Part shown: positions 44,334 through 54,228 of the stretch, in pieces
Layout: every line of letters starts with the position of its first letter
Position numbering within the stretch: the stretch's first letter is position 1
DNA from: Saccharopolyspora thermophila
GTDB lineage: Bacteria; Actinomycetota; Actinomycetes; Mycobacteriales; Pseudonocardiaceae
NCBI RefSeq assembly: GCF_014646075.1
Contig: NZ_BMMT01000015.1
Span: 62,001 to 126,000, forward strand
Direction of reading: 5' to 3'
DNA: 64,000 nt
The notes under the pieces: generated by a model
What the model saw: the letters and a program-made list of their open reading frames with translations, nothing else
Databases searched by the model: none
What the model was told of the DNA's origin: nothing
Position numbers and translations under genes: made by a program

Positions 44334-45521
44334 GTGAACCCCGAATCCTCCGACCAACCAAGATCCCCCGAACACAACGACCTCGCCTCCACCCCGACGG
44401 AGGCGACCGAGCGCGGGTGGCGCGGCGCGGCGCTGAAGGCTGACCAGGCCCTGCGCACCGCAGCGGATCGCGTGCGGCCGGTGGCGAACCGCGTCGGCCA
44501 GTGGCTCCTGCCGCTCGTCCAACGGCTGCTGATGTGGCTTGCGCCACTGGTGCGGCGCATCCAGAACGTACCCGTGGTGTGGCGCTTCGGGGAGCGGATG
44601 GCGTCGCGCGCGGCGGCGGCGAAGGTCCCCACGCGGACCCGCTCGATGCAGGCCGGTGCCGCCTTCGCGGCCGTCGGCGTGGTGGGCCTGGTGATCGGCA
44701 GCGTCGTCGCCGGTTCCGAGGAGCCCGACGTCGCGACGGCCGCCCCCGCGCAGGTGGCGCCCGAAGAGGCGACCCCGGCGCAGGCCGCCGCGGCCCAGCC
44801 CGAACAGCAGCCGACCCCGGCGCAGCAGCCCGCCCCCGAGCAGCAGCCCGCGCCGGCTCCGCTGCCCGAGCCGGAGGCCCCCATCGGCCCGCCGGTCCAG
44901 GGCATCGACGTGTCCAACCACAACGGCAACATCGACTGGAGCAAGGTCGCCGCGGACGGCAAGAAGTTCACCTTCGTGCTGGCCACCGACGGCACCAGCT
45001 TCACCAACCCCCGCTACAGCCAGCAGTACCACGGCGCCAAGGACGCCGGGCTGATCGCCGGCGCCTACCACTTCGCGCGGCCGAGTTCGTCCTCCGCCGA
45101 GGTGCAGGCGCAGCGGTTCCTGGACGTGGCCGACTACCAGGCCGACGGCAGGACCCTGCCGCCGGTGCTGGACCTGGAGATCGACCCGAACACCGGTGGC
45201 TGCTACGGCCTGTCGGTCGCGGAGATGCACCAGTGGACCAAGACCTTCGCCGACAAGGTCAAGGAGCGCACGGGCAAGGACGCGATCATCTACGCCAACC
45301 CGTCGTTCTGGCGACAGTGCATGGGCGGCACCGACAGCTTCGGTCACCACGCCCTGTGGCTCGCCTCCTACGGCGTGGACAGCCCGACGGTGCCCACCGG
45401 TTTCGACGGCTGGGACTTCTGGCAGTACACCGACAAGGGCAGGGTGGCCGGCATCAGCGGCTACACCGACCTGAACCTGTACCAGGAGGGCATCGAGCGC
45501 CTCCGGCGACTGGCTCGCTGA
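44334..45521 (+). CDS. Membrane-anchored GH25 muramidase
   Basis: About 395 residues. A cytoplasmic N-terminal region with amphipathic helices (to about 100) leads to one membrane helix (MQAGAAFAAVGVVGLVIGSV), a Pro/Gln/Ala-rich wall-spanning linker (about 130-180) and a C-terminal GH25 domain. Catalytic features are QGIDVSNHNGNIDW, GAYHFARPSS, PVLDLEID and WDFWQYTDKGRVAGISGYTDLN. It cleaves MurNAc-GlcNAc bonds. GTG 44334 and 44322 are both possible starts. A signal-anchor instead of a cleaved signal peptide suggests tethered, local wall remodelling. Confidence 0.87.
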   Translation: MNPESSDQPRSPEHNDLASTPTEATERGWRGAALKADQALRTAADRVRPVANRVGQWLLPLVQRLLMWLAPLVRRIQNVPVVWRFGERMASRAAAAKVPTRTRSMQAGAAFAAVGVVGLVIGSVVAGSEEPDVATAAPAQVAPEEATPAQAAAAQPEQQPTPAQQPAPEQQPAPAPLPEPEAPIGPPVQGIDVSNHNGNIDWSKVAADGKKFTFVLATDGTSFTNPRYSQQYHGAKDAGLIAGAYHFARPSSSSAEVQAQRFLDVADYQADGRTLPPVLDLEIDPNTGGCYGLSVAEMHQWTKTFADKVKERTGKDAIIYANPSFWRQCMGGTDSFGHHALWLASYGVDSPTVPTGFDGWDFWQYTDKGRVAGISGYTDLNLYQEGIERLRRLAR

Positions 45522-45555
45522 GCCCCGATGTTCGCGTCGGAACCGACGACGGAGC

Positions 45556-45594
45556 GGGCCGTCCGGGACCACCTCGGGCGGCCCGCCCCCTTTT
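45556..45594 (+). terminator. Intrinsic terminator after the muramidase gene
   Basis: Stem GGGCCGTCCG (45556-45565) / CGGGCGGCCC (45575-45584) with a 9-nt loop, followed by TTTT at 45591-45594. Confidence 0.75.
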
Positions 45595-45765
45595 GTCCTC
45601 TGTGGACTCCAGTGTCTGGTCGGCCAATGCCGTGGGACGCGCGGCGCGGGTCGCTGATTGCCCTGCGCACCCGGTGATCGGCCGCGATGCGGGGATTGCG
45701 CCGACGTCGGGTGACGGGCAGATATCCTCGCCGCGATCGATGATCACCTGATCGAAGGGCGCGGC

Positions 45766-48700
45766 ATGTCACTGTGGGAGCAACGGGTCGCCCAGGCGCG
45801 ACAGCTGTGGATCGCCGGTGATCAGGCCGCTGCCGAGGCCGAGCTGCGTGTCGTGCTGGCCGACGGTGACTTCGACGCCGCGGTGCACGCCGCCTGCCTG
45901 CTGGGTGCCCTGCTCGACGAACGCGGCGACACCGCCGCAGCCCGCGCCATGTACCAGCGGGCGATCGACTCCGGGCACCCCATCTACGCCCAGCTCGCGG
46001 CGATCTCGCTGGGACTGCTGCTGTTCGACGCCAACGATCTGACCGCGGCGCAGGCCGTGCTGCGCTTCGCCTCCGAGGGCGCCGACCCGGACGCGGCCGG
46101 GCGCGCTGACGCGCTCCTGGCGCAGGTGCTGCACATGCTCGGCGACGCCGCCGGGGCGCGTGAGGCACGGGACCGCGCGATGAGCAGCAACGACCCCAGC
46201 GTGGTGGAGATCGCCGCGGAACTGGACCTGCCCGCGCCCGGCGAGCGCTCCGCCGAGCAGTACCTGCAGGTCGCCTACGAGCAGGCGTGCTCGCTGCTGG
46301 AGCAGGGGCGCGACGACGACGCCGAGCCGATCCTGCGTCGCCTGCTGGACAGCGGGCACCCCAACTACGGTTCGCTGGGCGCGGCCAAGCTCTACACGCT
46401 GCACGTCGACGAGCCCGAGACGGCGCGGCAGATGGCCGAGCGCATGATCGCCTACCGGCACCCGGAACACCTCGGCTGGGGCTACGTGCTGCTGGGCGGC
46501 GTGCTGGAGGACCTCGACGACCCGGCCGCCGCGGCTGACGCGTTCCGGCGCGCCGCCGACGACCCGCGCCCGGAGGTCCGGTTGCACGCCCTGATCCACC
46601 TCGGCATGCAGCAGCACCGCCTCGGCCGCCCCGACCAGGCCCGCGAAACCTACCAGCGGGTCATCAACACCCGGCACCCGCGCTACTCGGTGGAGGCGCT
46701 CGGGGTGCTCGCCGAACTGCAACGCGACGAGGGCGACACGGCCGGGGCCATCGAAACCTTCGGCCGGGTCGCCGAATCCGACCACCCGGAGAAGGCGCCG
46801 CTGGCCGCCTACAACCAGGCCGTGCTGCTCTACGAGCACGGCGACCAGGCCGCGGCCGCCGACGCGTTCCGGCGCGCCGCCGAGGCCGACGACCCGCACG
46901 TGGCGCACCAGGCCGAACTCGCACTGTCCATGATGGACGTGATGGAGGCGCAGCAGGACCCGGTCGGCGACGACGCCCGGCAGCTGGCCTTCCGGGCGCG
47001 CGACGCGGCCCGCGTCGGGGACCTGTCGACCGCGCGCAGCGCCTACCAGCAGGTCATCGACATGGACGTGCGGATCTGGTCGGTGATGTCGGCCAACTCG
47101 CTGGGCCTGCTGGAAGCCGTGCACGGCGAGACCGAGCGGGCCCGCCGCGCGCTGCACCGGGCGGCCGTCTCCGCGGAGACCTCGCTGGCCCAGGACGGTG
47201 CCCTGCGCGGTGCGCTGCTGGACGAACCGGGCGCCGCCCCGGTGCTGCAGGCGCTGTTCCAGCTGGAGTACGAGGACGCCATCCCGCTGGAGGAACTGCT
47301 CACCAGCGCCCCGCAGCCCACCCTCGACCTGGCGCGGCTGGTACACGCCGAGCGGCTGATGACCGGTGAGGTCGCGCGCGGCGTGGAACTACTGACCCAG
47401 CTGGTGGACTCGCCCAACCGCCTCGTCTGGACCAGGGCGGGGCACCTGCTGGCCACCTGGCTGATCCGGCAGCAGCGCATCGACGACGGGCTGGAGCTGC
47501 TGCACCGCGTGGTCGGCGACGGGCACCCGGCGCTGCGGCCGTGGGCCGCGGCGTATCTCGGCGACCTGCTGCTGGAGCACGGCGACCTCGACGGCACCAT
47601 CGCGGCGTACGAGGCGGCGGAGGCCACCGGGCACCCCGCCGTGCGCACCGAGGTCTTCGACAAGCTCGCCCTGCTGTACCGCACCTGGAACCGGCACGAC
47701 TCCCTGCTGGACCTCTACCGCCGGACCGCCGCCAGTGGCCACCCGGAGATCGGTCCCCGCGCGGCGTACCTGCTCGGCGCGGAGTGCGTCGCGGCCGACG
47801 ATCTCGACGGCGCGCTGGAGCTGTTCACCTCGGCCGCCGCGTCCGCCTCCGCCGCCGCGCCGATCGCGGCCTTCGGGATGCACGCCCTGCGCCGCGAGCA
47901 CGCGCAGGCGCGCGAGCGGTTCTTGGCGCTGGCCGACGACGAACAGGCCCTCGGCAGCGCCACGCAGCTGTGCCTGAACCTCGCGCACCGGCTGCAAGCC
48001 CGCGGCGCAATCGACGTCACCGAATGGGCGCTGCGGCTGGTGATCGAAGCCGGGCACGCCGGGCAGGTTCAGCAGGCTCACCTGTTGCTCGGCGCGCTGT
48101 GCAGCGAGAAGGGTGACGTCGACGGCGCGGTCGCCGCGTGGGAGCAGGCCGCCCGCGGCGATGCCGCCGACGAGGCCGCAGTGGCCCGGTGCAGCCTCGC
48201 GGATTTGTTGCGGCGCAGCGGAGAACTCGACCGGGCCGAGGCGCTGCTGGCCGACGTCGCGGCCGGCAGCACCCGCAGCGCGGGCCAGGCCGCGCACGAT
48301 CTCGGCGCACTGCGCCAGCAGCGCGGGGACCTCGACGGGGCGATCGAGGCGTTCCAGCGCGCCGAGGCCGTGGGCACGCCGGTCGAGGCGGCGTTCGCCG
48401 CCCGCAACCTCGGCTCCCTGCTCGCGCGGCAGGGGCGGACCGGACCGGCGCGGGAGGCGTTCGAACGAGCGATGGCCTCCGACGTGCCCAAGGCGCGGGC
48501 GCAGGCCGCGCTGGACCTCGGCGACCTGCTGCGCGACAGCGGTGACGAGGCCGGGGCGAACGCCGCCTACGAGCAGGCGCTGCGCATCGACGACCCGGAC
48601 GTCACCCCGTACGTGCACCAGCACCGCGGCACCGAGACCGCCGAGCAGCGTGCCCACCGGCTGCTGCAGGAAGGCGACCTGGACGGCGCCCGGGCGGCGA

Positions 48701-50787
48701 TCGGCGAGCACTTCGGATCCGCGCGCATCGCCAACTTCTGGTGCGCCGCGTGGACCGACCTGGACACCGCATCGGCGATCCTGGCCGCCGCGACCGGTGA
48801 CGACCTGCGGGTGTGTTCGGAACTCGGGCTGGAATTCGGGCGAGGTCTGGCCGACAACGACGACCCGGACGCTGGTGCGTTCTTCCGGATGGTCGCCGAC
48901 CGCGGACACCCCGACCTGGCCGCGAGGGCGCAGATCGCCCTGGGCGAGCTGGCCGAACAGCGGCGGGAGCACGCCCTCGCGCTGTCCTGGTACCGCCGGG
49001 CGCTGACCGCCGACGCCGCCGAGGCGGTGGGCCGCGCCGGGGTGCTCATGGCCGAACTCCTGCTCCGCCTGCACGACCGCGAAGGCGCCAAGTCGGCGTG
49101 CCGCCACGCCGTGGCCGCCGGGGCGGGTGTCGCGGCGGTGGACGCCGGACTGCTCCTCGGACACCTCCACCACGGCGACGGTGACGTCGCGGCGGCCGAC
49201 GAGGCGTGGGAGAACGCCGAACGCTCCGCCACCACGCCGCAGCAGTTCGGCACCGCCCTGCACCACCGGATCGCCCAGATCGGCGAGCTGAGCAGCGAAG
49301 CCGGACCGCTGCTGCGGCGGGCCAGCACGTCCCGCCACCCGGAGATCGCGATCATCGGCATGAACCTGCTCGGTGAGCGCGCCGTGGCCGACGGCGACCA
49401 GACCGAGGCGATCCGCTGGTTCGGCCGCGCCGCCGAACTCGACGTGCCCGAGCACTCCGCGGCAGCGCGCGGCAGGCTCGGCGAAATGCTGCTGGCGCAG
49501 GGCGACGACGCGGCGGCCAAGGTCGAGTTCGAGCGGGTCAGCCGCTGCGACGTGCCGAGCATCGCGGCGCGCGGCGAGTTCGGGCTCGGCCTGATCCGCT
49601 ACGACGAAGGCGACCTCGCCGGTGCGGTCGCGGCGTTCGTGCGCACCGCCCACGGGGCCGACGACGACCTGGTCGACAACGCCCTGAACAACATCCGGGT
49701 CATCCTCGACGAGCAGCGCGCCGCCGGGGAACACAGTGCCGCGGCCGACACCCTGCGGCGGCTCGCCGAGGTGGTCGAGGTCGGCCACGTCGCCGAGTGG
49801 GCCCACGACACCGCCACCGAGTTCGTCGAAGCCGGGGACGACGACGCGGCACTGGTGTATCTGCGGTGCGCGGTGGAACTCGGCGCCCCCGATCCAGACC
49901 CGGCCACCGTCCTCGCCCTCGGCGACGTGCTCGCCCGGCGCGGCGACGCCGCGGGCGCGCGTCAGGCGTACGAGCGGGTGCTGGCCACCGGCGGCGACCG
50001 GCTCGCCCCGGTGGCGAAGTACCGGTTGGTCGAGCTGCTCGGCGACGCGAACCCCGAGGCCGCCGAAGAACTCATGCGGCGCCCGGACGAGGTCCTCGGC
50101 ACCGCGATGAAGGCGATGCTGGGGCTCCGGCGGCGCGAGGCGGGCGACACCGCGGCCGCCATCGAGCTGTTCCGTGAGGCCGCCAGCGGTGACGACGAGC
50201 GGTTCTCCCCGATGGCCACCTACGCGCTGGCGCAGTCGCTGCGGCAGAACGGCGACCTGGAGCAGGCCCGGCAGACCTACCTGCGGCTGGTCGAGACCGC
50301 GCCGGGGGACCGCTACGCCGGGGAGGCGCTGCTGGAGCTTTCCGCGATGGCCTTCCAGGCCGGGGACGACGAGACAGCCCGCGAGTGGAGCCTGCGCGCG
50401 TGGGAGTCCGACGACCCGGAGCTGTCGGCGAGGGCCGCGATGAACCTCGGCGTGATCGCCAAGCGCCGCCGCGACCTCGACGCCGCCCGGCCGTGGTTCC
50501 TCGCCCTGGTCGACCTCGGCCACCCCACCGCGGCGCTGGCCGCCGCGCACCTCGCCGAGCTGCACTACTGGCGCGAGGAGTACGCGGAGGCGCTGGAGCA
50601 CTACGAGTACACCCTGGCCCGCACCGACGACCCGGAGCTGGTCGCCGAGGCGGCCTACCGGGTCGGCGAAATCCGCTACCGGCGCGGGGAGATCGAGCAG
50701 GCGCGCGAACTGCTCGACCGCGCCGTGCGGACCCAGGACCCGTCGTTCGCGGAGCAGGCGAGCCGGTTGCTGGCCGAGCTGGGGTGA
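45766..50787 (+). CDS. Giant tetratricopeptide-repeat protein
   Basis: 1,673 residues made almost entirely of TPR-type helical pairs of about 34-38 residues, roughly 40-45 units, with the recurrent pattern AAxLLGxLLxxxGDxxGAxxxYxxAIxxGHP. No signal peptide, membrane helix or catalytic domain is visible, so it should be a long cytoplasmic solenoid scaffold. Repeats diverge enough to exclude recent tandem amplification. Similar large TPR proteins occur in other actinomycetes; their partners are unknown. ATG 45766 has GAAGGG upstream. Neighbours do not reveal a role. Confidence 0.85.
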   Translation: MSLWEQRVAQARQLWIAGDQAAAEAELRVVLADGDFDAAVHAACLLGALLDERGDTAAARAMYQRAIDSGHPIYAQLAAISLGLLLFDANDLTAAQAVLRFASEGADPDAAGRADALLAQVLHMLGDAAGAREARDRAMSSNDPSVVEIAAELDLPAPGERSAEQYLQVAYEQACSLLEQGRDDDAEPILRRLLDSGHPNYGSLGAAKLYTLHVDEPETARQMAERMIAYRHPEHLGWGYVLLGGVLEDLDDPAAAADAFRRAADDPRPEVRLHALIHLGMQQHRLGRPDQARETYQRVINTRHPRYSVEALGVLAELQRDEGDTAGAIETFGRVAESDHPEKAPLAAYNQAVLLYEHGDQAAAADAFRRAAEADDPHVAHQAELALSMMDVMEAQQDPVGDDARQLAFRARDAARVGDLSTARSAYQQVIDMDVRIWSVMSANSLGLLEAVHGETERARRALHRAAVSAETSLAQDGALRGALLDEPGAAPVLQALFQLEYEDAIPLEELLTSAPQPTLDLARLVHAERLMTGEVARGVELLTQLVDSPNRLVWTRAGHLLATWLIRQQRIDDGLELLHRVVGDGHPALRPWAAAYLGDLLLEHGDLDGTIAAYEAAEATGHPAVRTEVFDKLALLYRTWNRHDSLLDLYRRTAASGHPEIGPRAAYLLGAECVAADDLDGALELFTSAAASASAAAPIAAFGMHALRREHAQARERFLALADDEQALGSATQLCLNLAHRLQARGAIDVTEWALRLVIEAGHAGQVQQAHLLLGALCSEKGDVDGAVAAWEQAARGDAADEAAVARCSLADLLRRSGELDRAEALLADVAAGSTRSAGQAAHDLGALRQQRGDLDGAIEAFQRAEAVGTPVEAAFAARNLGSLLARQGRTGPAREAFERAMASDVPKARAQAALDLGDLLRDSGDEAGANAAYEQALRIDDPDVTPYVHQHRGTETAEQRAHRLLQEGDLDGARAAIGEHFGSARIANFWCAAWTDLDTASAILAAATGDDLRVCSELGLEFGRGLADNDDPDAGAFFRMVADRGHPDLAARAQIALGELAEQRREHALALSWYRRALTADAAEAVGRAGVLMAELLLRLHDREGAKSACRHAVAAGAGVAAVDAGLLLGHLHHGDGDVAAADEAWENAERSATTPQQFGTALHHRIAQIGELSSEAGPLLRRASTSRHPEIAIIGMNLLGERAVADGDQTEAIRWFGRAAELDVPEHSAAARGRLGEMLLAQGDDAAAKVEFERVSRCDVPSIAARGEFGLGLIRYDEGDLAGAVAAFVRTAHGADDDLVDNALNNIRVILDEQRAAGEHSAAADTLRRLAEVVEVGHVAEWAHDTATEFVEAGDDDAALVYLRCAVELGAPDPDPATVLALGDVLARRGDAAGARQAYERVLATGGDRLAPVAKYRLVELLGDANPEAAEELMRRPDEVLGTAMKAMLGLRRREAGDTAAAIELFREAASGDDERFSPMATYALAQSLRQNGDLEQARQTYLRLVETAPGDRYAGEALLELSAMAFQAGDDETAREWSLRAWESDDPELSARAAMNLGVIAKRRRDLDAARPWFLALVDLGHPTAALAAAHLAELHYWREEYAEALEHYEYTLARTDDPELVAEAAYRVGEIRYRRGEIEQARELLDRAVRTQDPSFAEQASRLLAELG

Positions 50788-50989
50788 CCGCCCCCCACGT
50801 TCCGTTGCGGCGGTGCTCGACGACTGCGAGTCACGGAAACGCTCGCTGGTCCCTCGAAGTTGGGACCAAAGGCCCAGGCGGCGGGGCGTCGCGCGCGGGC
50901 ATGCTGGTCGCAGTCCGGGAGGTGGTGAATACGGAGAGTCACCGACCTTCGGGAGGATGAGTCCTTGAGCGAAACGGTTGGAGAGCCAC

Positions 50990-51256
50990 TTGCCCCACAC
51001 CACGCCCCAGCTGCGCAGTCCCGTGGACACGCCACTGTTCCCAGTGCTCACCGCACTGGAATCCGCCCAGACCCTGCGCTGGGAGGTCGACGGCCTGGAC
51101 GTCACCGACTACGCGGAGGTTTCGCGAGTCCGTCACGAGGTCGCGATGCTGCGCCACTGGCTGCAGCAAAGCCGCGATTGCGGCGAGTACTCGGCGCTGC
51201 TGGACGGCCTGCGGTCGTTCGCTGACCAGGTCGACCGGCAGCTCGCCGACAGCTGA
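50990..51256 (+). CDS. Small hypothetical protein
   Basis: About 88 residues, helical (LTALESAQTLRWEVDGLDVT, VRHEVAMLRHWLQQSRDCG, LRSFADQVDRQLADS). I do not recognise a family. TTG 50990 has GGAGAG 4 nt upstream; TTG 50978 is an alternative. A perfect terminator follows the stop, supporting a real gene. Confidence 0.6.
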   Translation: MPHTTPQLRSPVDTPLFPVLTALESAQTLRWEVDGLDVTDYAEVSRVRHEVAMLRHWLQQSRDCGEYSALLDGLRSFADQVDRQLADS

Positions 51257-51270
51257 TTCTCCCTGTCCGC

Positions 51271-51300
51271 AGCGGCGCCCCTCGCAGGGCGCCGCTTTTC
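51271..51300 (+). terminator. Intrinsic terminator
   Basis: AGCGGCGCCC (51271-51280) / GGGCGCCGCT (51287-51296), perfect 10-bp stem, loop CTCGCA, followed by a T-rich tail starting within the stem end. Confidence 0.85.
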
Positions 51301-51484
51301 GTTGCCCCGACACGGCGAAACCAGCGTCCCTGAACCTGGCAGATCCCAACTCCCAACTCTGGGCAAACTCGGGATCCCAGAAAGTTCCCAACTTGAAGAA
51401 AATCTTGGGGTCGGGAGGTTTCTCAGTCTCGGGATGTGACCACGGTGTCCGGTCCCGATTCGTCCAAAGAGGACAGCTCGACCG

Positions 51485-52093
51485 TCAGGCGAGCAGCAGG
51501 CGGACGGCGAGCTCCAGGCGGTTCGAGACGTCCGACGCCGACGCCCGGCGGGTCACCCAGGCGACCAGGTTGGACAGCCACACGTCACCGATCACCCGGG
51601 CGATCGCCTGCTGCTCGTCGGTGGGCTCGCCGTCAGTCATGGCGTTGGTGAACAACCGCTCCACCAGTGCCGCCACCGTGTCGACCTCGGCCGCCGCCGA
51701 GGTGTCGGCGAACATGAACGCCCGCGTCATCGCCTCGGTCAGCTGCGGACTGCGCTGCATCGTCCGGGTCGTGCGGTTGAGCACGAACATGACCCGCTCG
51801 TAAGGGGTTTCACCGGGAATCCTGGTGCGGCCCAGCTTCTCCTGGGCCCGCTCGAACTCCCTGGCCAGGGCCGTCACCAGCAGGTGGATCTTGGACGGGA
51901 AGTAGCGGTAGAGCGTGCCCAGTGCGACCTCGGCCCTCTCGGCCACGGTGCGCATCTGGACCGCGTCGTACCCACCCTTGGTCGCCAGTGCGATGGTCGC
52001 GTCGAGGATGCGCTTGCGGCGCTCATGCTGGGCCGTGGAACCGGCCTCGTCGTCCCGGAGCGCCTGCAGGACGTTCCGCGCGGTGCTCGCCAT
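51485..52093 (-). CDS. kstR: KstR, TetR-family repressor of steroid catabolism
   Basis: The 202-residue protein matches mycobacterial KstR throughout. QHERRKRILDATIALATKGGYDAVQMRTVA-type HTH entry, VALGTLYRYFPSKIHLLVTALAREF, PQLTEAMTRAFMFAD, and the ending IARVIGDVWLSNLVAWVTRRASASDVSNRLELAVRLLL are all nearly identical in pattern. KstR represses cholesterol side-chain and ring genes and is released by a 3-oxo-4-cholestenoyl-CoA-type ligand. A KstR box (52192-52205) in the divergent gap indicates autoregulation. ATG 52093 has GAGGGGA upstream. Confidence 0.93.
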   Translation of the reverse strand: MASTARNVLQALRDDEAGSTAQHERRKRILDATIALATKGGYDAVQMRTVAERAEVALGTLYRYFPSKIHLLVTALAREFERAQEKLGRTRIPGETPYERVMFVLNRTTRTMQRSPQLTEAMTRAFMFADTSAAAEVDTVAALVERLFTNAMTDGEPTDEQQAIARVIGDVWLSNLVAWVTRRASASDVSNRLELAVRLLLA

Positions 52094-52191
52094 GCAGTCG
52101 GTCCCCTCGAAGATTCGCATCCGCGTGTTCGCCACCACGCGGCCCGTCGCCCCACCACCCTGGCGGGTTAAGGTGATCGACGTGGTTCGAT

Positions 52192-52205
52192 CGAAACATG
52201 TTCCA
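52192..52205. promoter_or_regulatory. KstR box 1
   Basis: CGAAACATGTTCCA matches the KstR consensus TnnAACnnGTTnnA at 7 of 8 fixed positions, with the AACATGTT core intact. It lies in the divergent gap, 99 nt from the kstR start and 42 nt from the glycosyltransferase start. Confidence 0.75.
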
Positions 52206-52246
52206 GTCTACCCAGCCCGGCCGTCGCGGGCTGCGTGAGGTGAGCC

Positions 52247-53503
52247 GTGCGAATCGCGTTGCTGTCCTACCGGAGTAAGCCGCACTGCGGCGGGCAGGGC
52301 GTCTACGTCCGGCACCTCAGCCGGGGGCTGACCGAGCTCGGCCACCACGTCGAGGTGTTCTCCGGCAAGCCGTACCCGGAGCTGGACCCCGGCGTTGACC
52401 TCACCGCGGTGGACAGCCTCGACCTCTACGACGAGGCAAACCCGTTCCGCACCCCGCACTGGCGGGAGCTGCGCGACGCGGTCGACCTGCTGGAGGTCGG
52501 CACGATGTGGACCGCGGGCTTCCCCGAGCCGCTGACCTTCAGCCTGCGCGCCGCCAAGCTGCTGCGGGCGCGCTCCCACGAGTTCGACGTGGTGCACGAC
52601 AACCAGTGCCTCGGCTACGGCCTGCTCTCGCTGCAGCGGGTCGGGATACCGCTGGTGGCGACCGTGCACCACCCCATCACCCACGATCGCCGGGTCGAGC
52701 TGGCCGCGGCCACCGGCTGGCGCCGCATCGGCGTGCGCCGCTGGTACGGATTCGTGCGTATGCAGGGCCGGGTCGCCCGCCGCATCCCGCGGCTGCTGAC
52801 CGTCTCGGAGTCCTCGGCGGCGGACATCCAGCGCGACTTCCGGGTCGATCCGCGGCAGCTGCGGGTGGTACCGCTGGGCGTGGACGCCGAGGTCTTCACA
52901 CCGCCGACCGCGCCCCGCGTGCCCGGCCGCATCGTGGCCATGGCCAGCGCGGACACCCCGATGAAGGGCATCGGCACGCTGCTGGAGGCGGTTGCCAAGC
53001 TGCGCACCGAACGGGACGTGGAACTGGTGCTGGTGGCCAAACCGACCCCGGGCGGCCCGACCGAGCAGCGCATCGAGGAACTGGCCATCGGCGACGTGGT
53101 GCGCACCGTCAGCGGGCTCACCGACGCCGAGCTTGCCGGCCTGCTCGGCTCCGCCGAGGTGGCGTGCGTGCCGTCGCTGTACGAGGGCTTCTCGCTGCCG
53201 ACGGTCGAGGCGATGGCCTGCGCGACACCGCTGGTGGCCAGCCGCGCCGGGGCCATCCCCGAGGTCGCCGGCCGCGACGGGGAGTGCGCCGACCTGGTGC
53301 CGCCCGGCGACGCCGAAGCCCTGGCGAGGGCGTTGGCCGGGCTGCTCGACTCACCCGACCGGCGCCGGCGACTCGGGGCCGCGGGCCGGGCCCGGGTGCT
53401 CGACAGGTTCAGCTGGAAGTCGGTGGCAGCGGCCACGGTCGACTGCTACGCCGAAGCGATCGCGCGCACGCCGCGCGCCGGGAAGGGAGCAACGCGTTGC
53501 TGA
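52247..53503 (+). CDS. GT4-family glycosyltransferase
   Basis: A 418-residue GT-B enzyme: N-domain start MRIALLSYRSKPHCGGQGVY, ATVHHPITHD, C-domain VVPLGVDAEVFTPP, and the nucleotide-sugar EX7E region SLYEGFSLPTVEAMAC. It transfers a sugar to an unknown acceptor. It starts the operon facing KstR box 1, and the next gene overlaps by 7 nt. GTG 52247 follows GAGGTGAG. Confidence 0.9.
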   Translation: MRIALLSYRSKPHCGGQGVYVRHLSRGLTELGHHVEVFSGKPYPELDPGVDLTAVDSLDLYDEANPFRTPHWRELRDAVDLLEVGTMWTAGFPEPLTFSLRAAKLLRARSHEFDVVHDNQCLGYGLLSLQRVGIPLVATVHHPITHDRRVELAAATGWRRIGVRRWYGFVRMQGRVARRIPRLLTVSESSAADIQRDFRVDPRQLRVVPLGVDAEVFTPPTAPRVPGRIVAMASADTPMKGIGTLLEAVAKLRTERDVELVLVAKPTPGGPTEQRIEELAIGDVVRTVSGLTDAELAGLLGSAEVACVPSLYEGFSLPTVEAMACATPLVASRAGAIPEVAGRDGECADLVPPGDAEALARALAGLLDSPDRRRRLGAAGRARVLDRFSWKSVAAATVDCYAEAIARTPRAGKGATRC

Positions 53504-54228
53504 CGGTGGACTTCGACAAACTCGGCGTGCGACCGGGCCAGCGGGTGCTGGACCTGGGCTGCGGCGCGGGCCGGCACGCCTTCGAGCTCTACCGGCGCGG
53601 GGCCGACGTGGTCGCCTTCGACCAGGACGTCGCGGAGTTGGAGAACGTGGCCGCGATGTTCGCGGCGATGAAGGCCGAGGACCAGGTCCCCGACGGGGCC
53701 AGCGCGCAGACGGTGCCCGGTGACGCGCTCGCCCTGCCGTTCCCCGACGGCCACTTCGACTGCGTGGTCGCCGCCGAGATCATGGAGCACATCCCCGAGG
53801 ACGAGAAGGCCATGCGCGAGATGGTGCGCGTGGTCCGGCCCGGCGGCCGGGTGGTGGTGACGGTGCCCCGCTGGTGGCCGGAGAAGATCTGCTGGGCGCT
53901 GTCCGACGAGTACCACCAGGTCGAGGGCGGCCACGTGCGGATCTACACCGCCGACGAGCTGATCGGCAAGCTGCGCGACGCCGGCCTGCGCCCGGCGTTC
54001 CACCACTACGCGCACGCGCTGCACTCGCCGTACTGGTGGCTGAAATGCGCCGTCGGCACGAACAACGAGAACCACCCGCTGCCCAGGCTCTACCACCGGA
54101 TGCTGGTGTGGGACCTGATGAAGCGCCCCTGGATCACCCGCACCGCGGAGCGCCTGCTGGACCCGGTGATGGGCAAGAGCATCGTGGTCTACCTGGGCAA
54201 GCCGGGAGCGGCCCGTGCCGGAGCCTGA
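53497..54228 (+). CDS. Class I SAM-dependent methyltransferase
   Basis: 243 residues: motif I VLDLGCGAGRHAFELYRRG, acidic VVAFDQDVAELENV, DALALPFPDGHFDCVVAAEIMEHI, and VRPGGRVVVTVPRWWPE. The C-terminal part (HYAHALHSPYWWLKCAVGTNN) is aromatic-rich, suggesting a lipid or isoprenoid acceptor (inference). Start TTG 53497 after GGGAAGGGAG overlaps the glycosyltransferase end. Confidence 0.88.
   Translation: MLTVDFDKLGVRPGQRVLDLGCGAGRHAFELYRRGADVVAFDQDVAELENVAAMFAAMKAEDQVPDGASAQTVPGDALALPFPDGHFDCVVAAEIMEHIPEDEKAMREMVRVVRPGGRVVVTVPRWWPEKICWALSDEYHQVEGGHVRIYTADELIGKLRDAGLRPAFHHYAHALHSPYWWLKCAVGTNNENHPLPRLYHRMLVWDLMKRPWITRTAERLLDPVMGKSIVVYLGKPGAARAGA

Noticed and set aside
44256-45572. 438-codon frame antisense to the muramidase
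   Set aside because: Shadow of the GH25 gene; the plus-strand frame has all catalytic motifs.
47389-51105. 1,238-codon open frame antisense to the TPR gene
   Set aside because: Low-complexity Arg/Gly/Val composition and third-position GC pattern show it is the mirror of the TPR coding sequence; no domain is recognisable.
50965-51225. Alternative TTG frame with good SD (GGGAGGA) over the small gene at 50990
   Set aside because: SD spacing is attractive, but the product is Arg/Pro/Gly-rich shadow; the 50990 frame encodes regular amphipathic helices.
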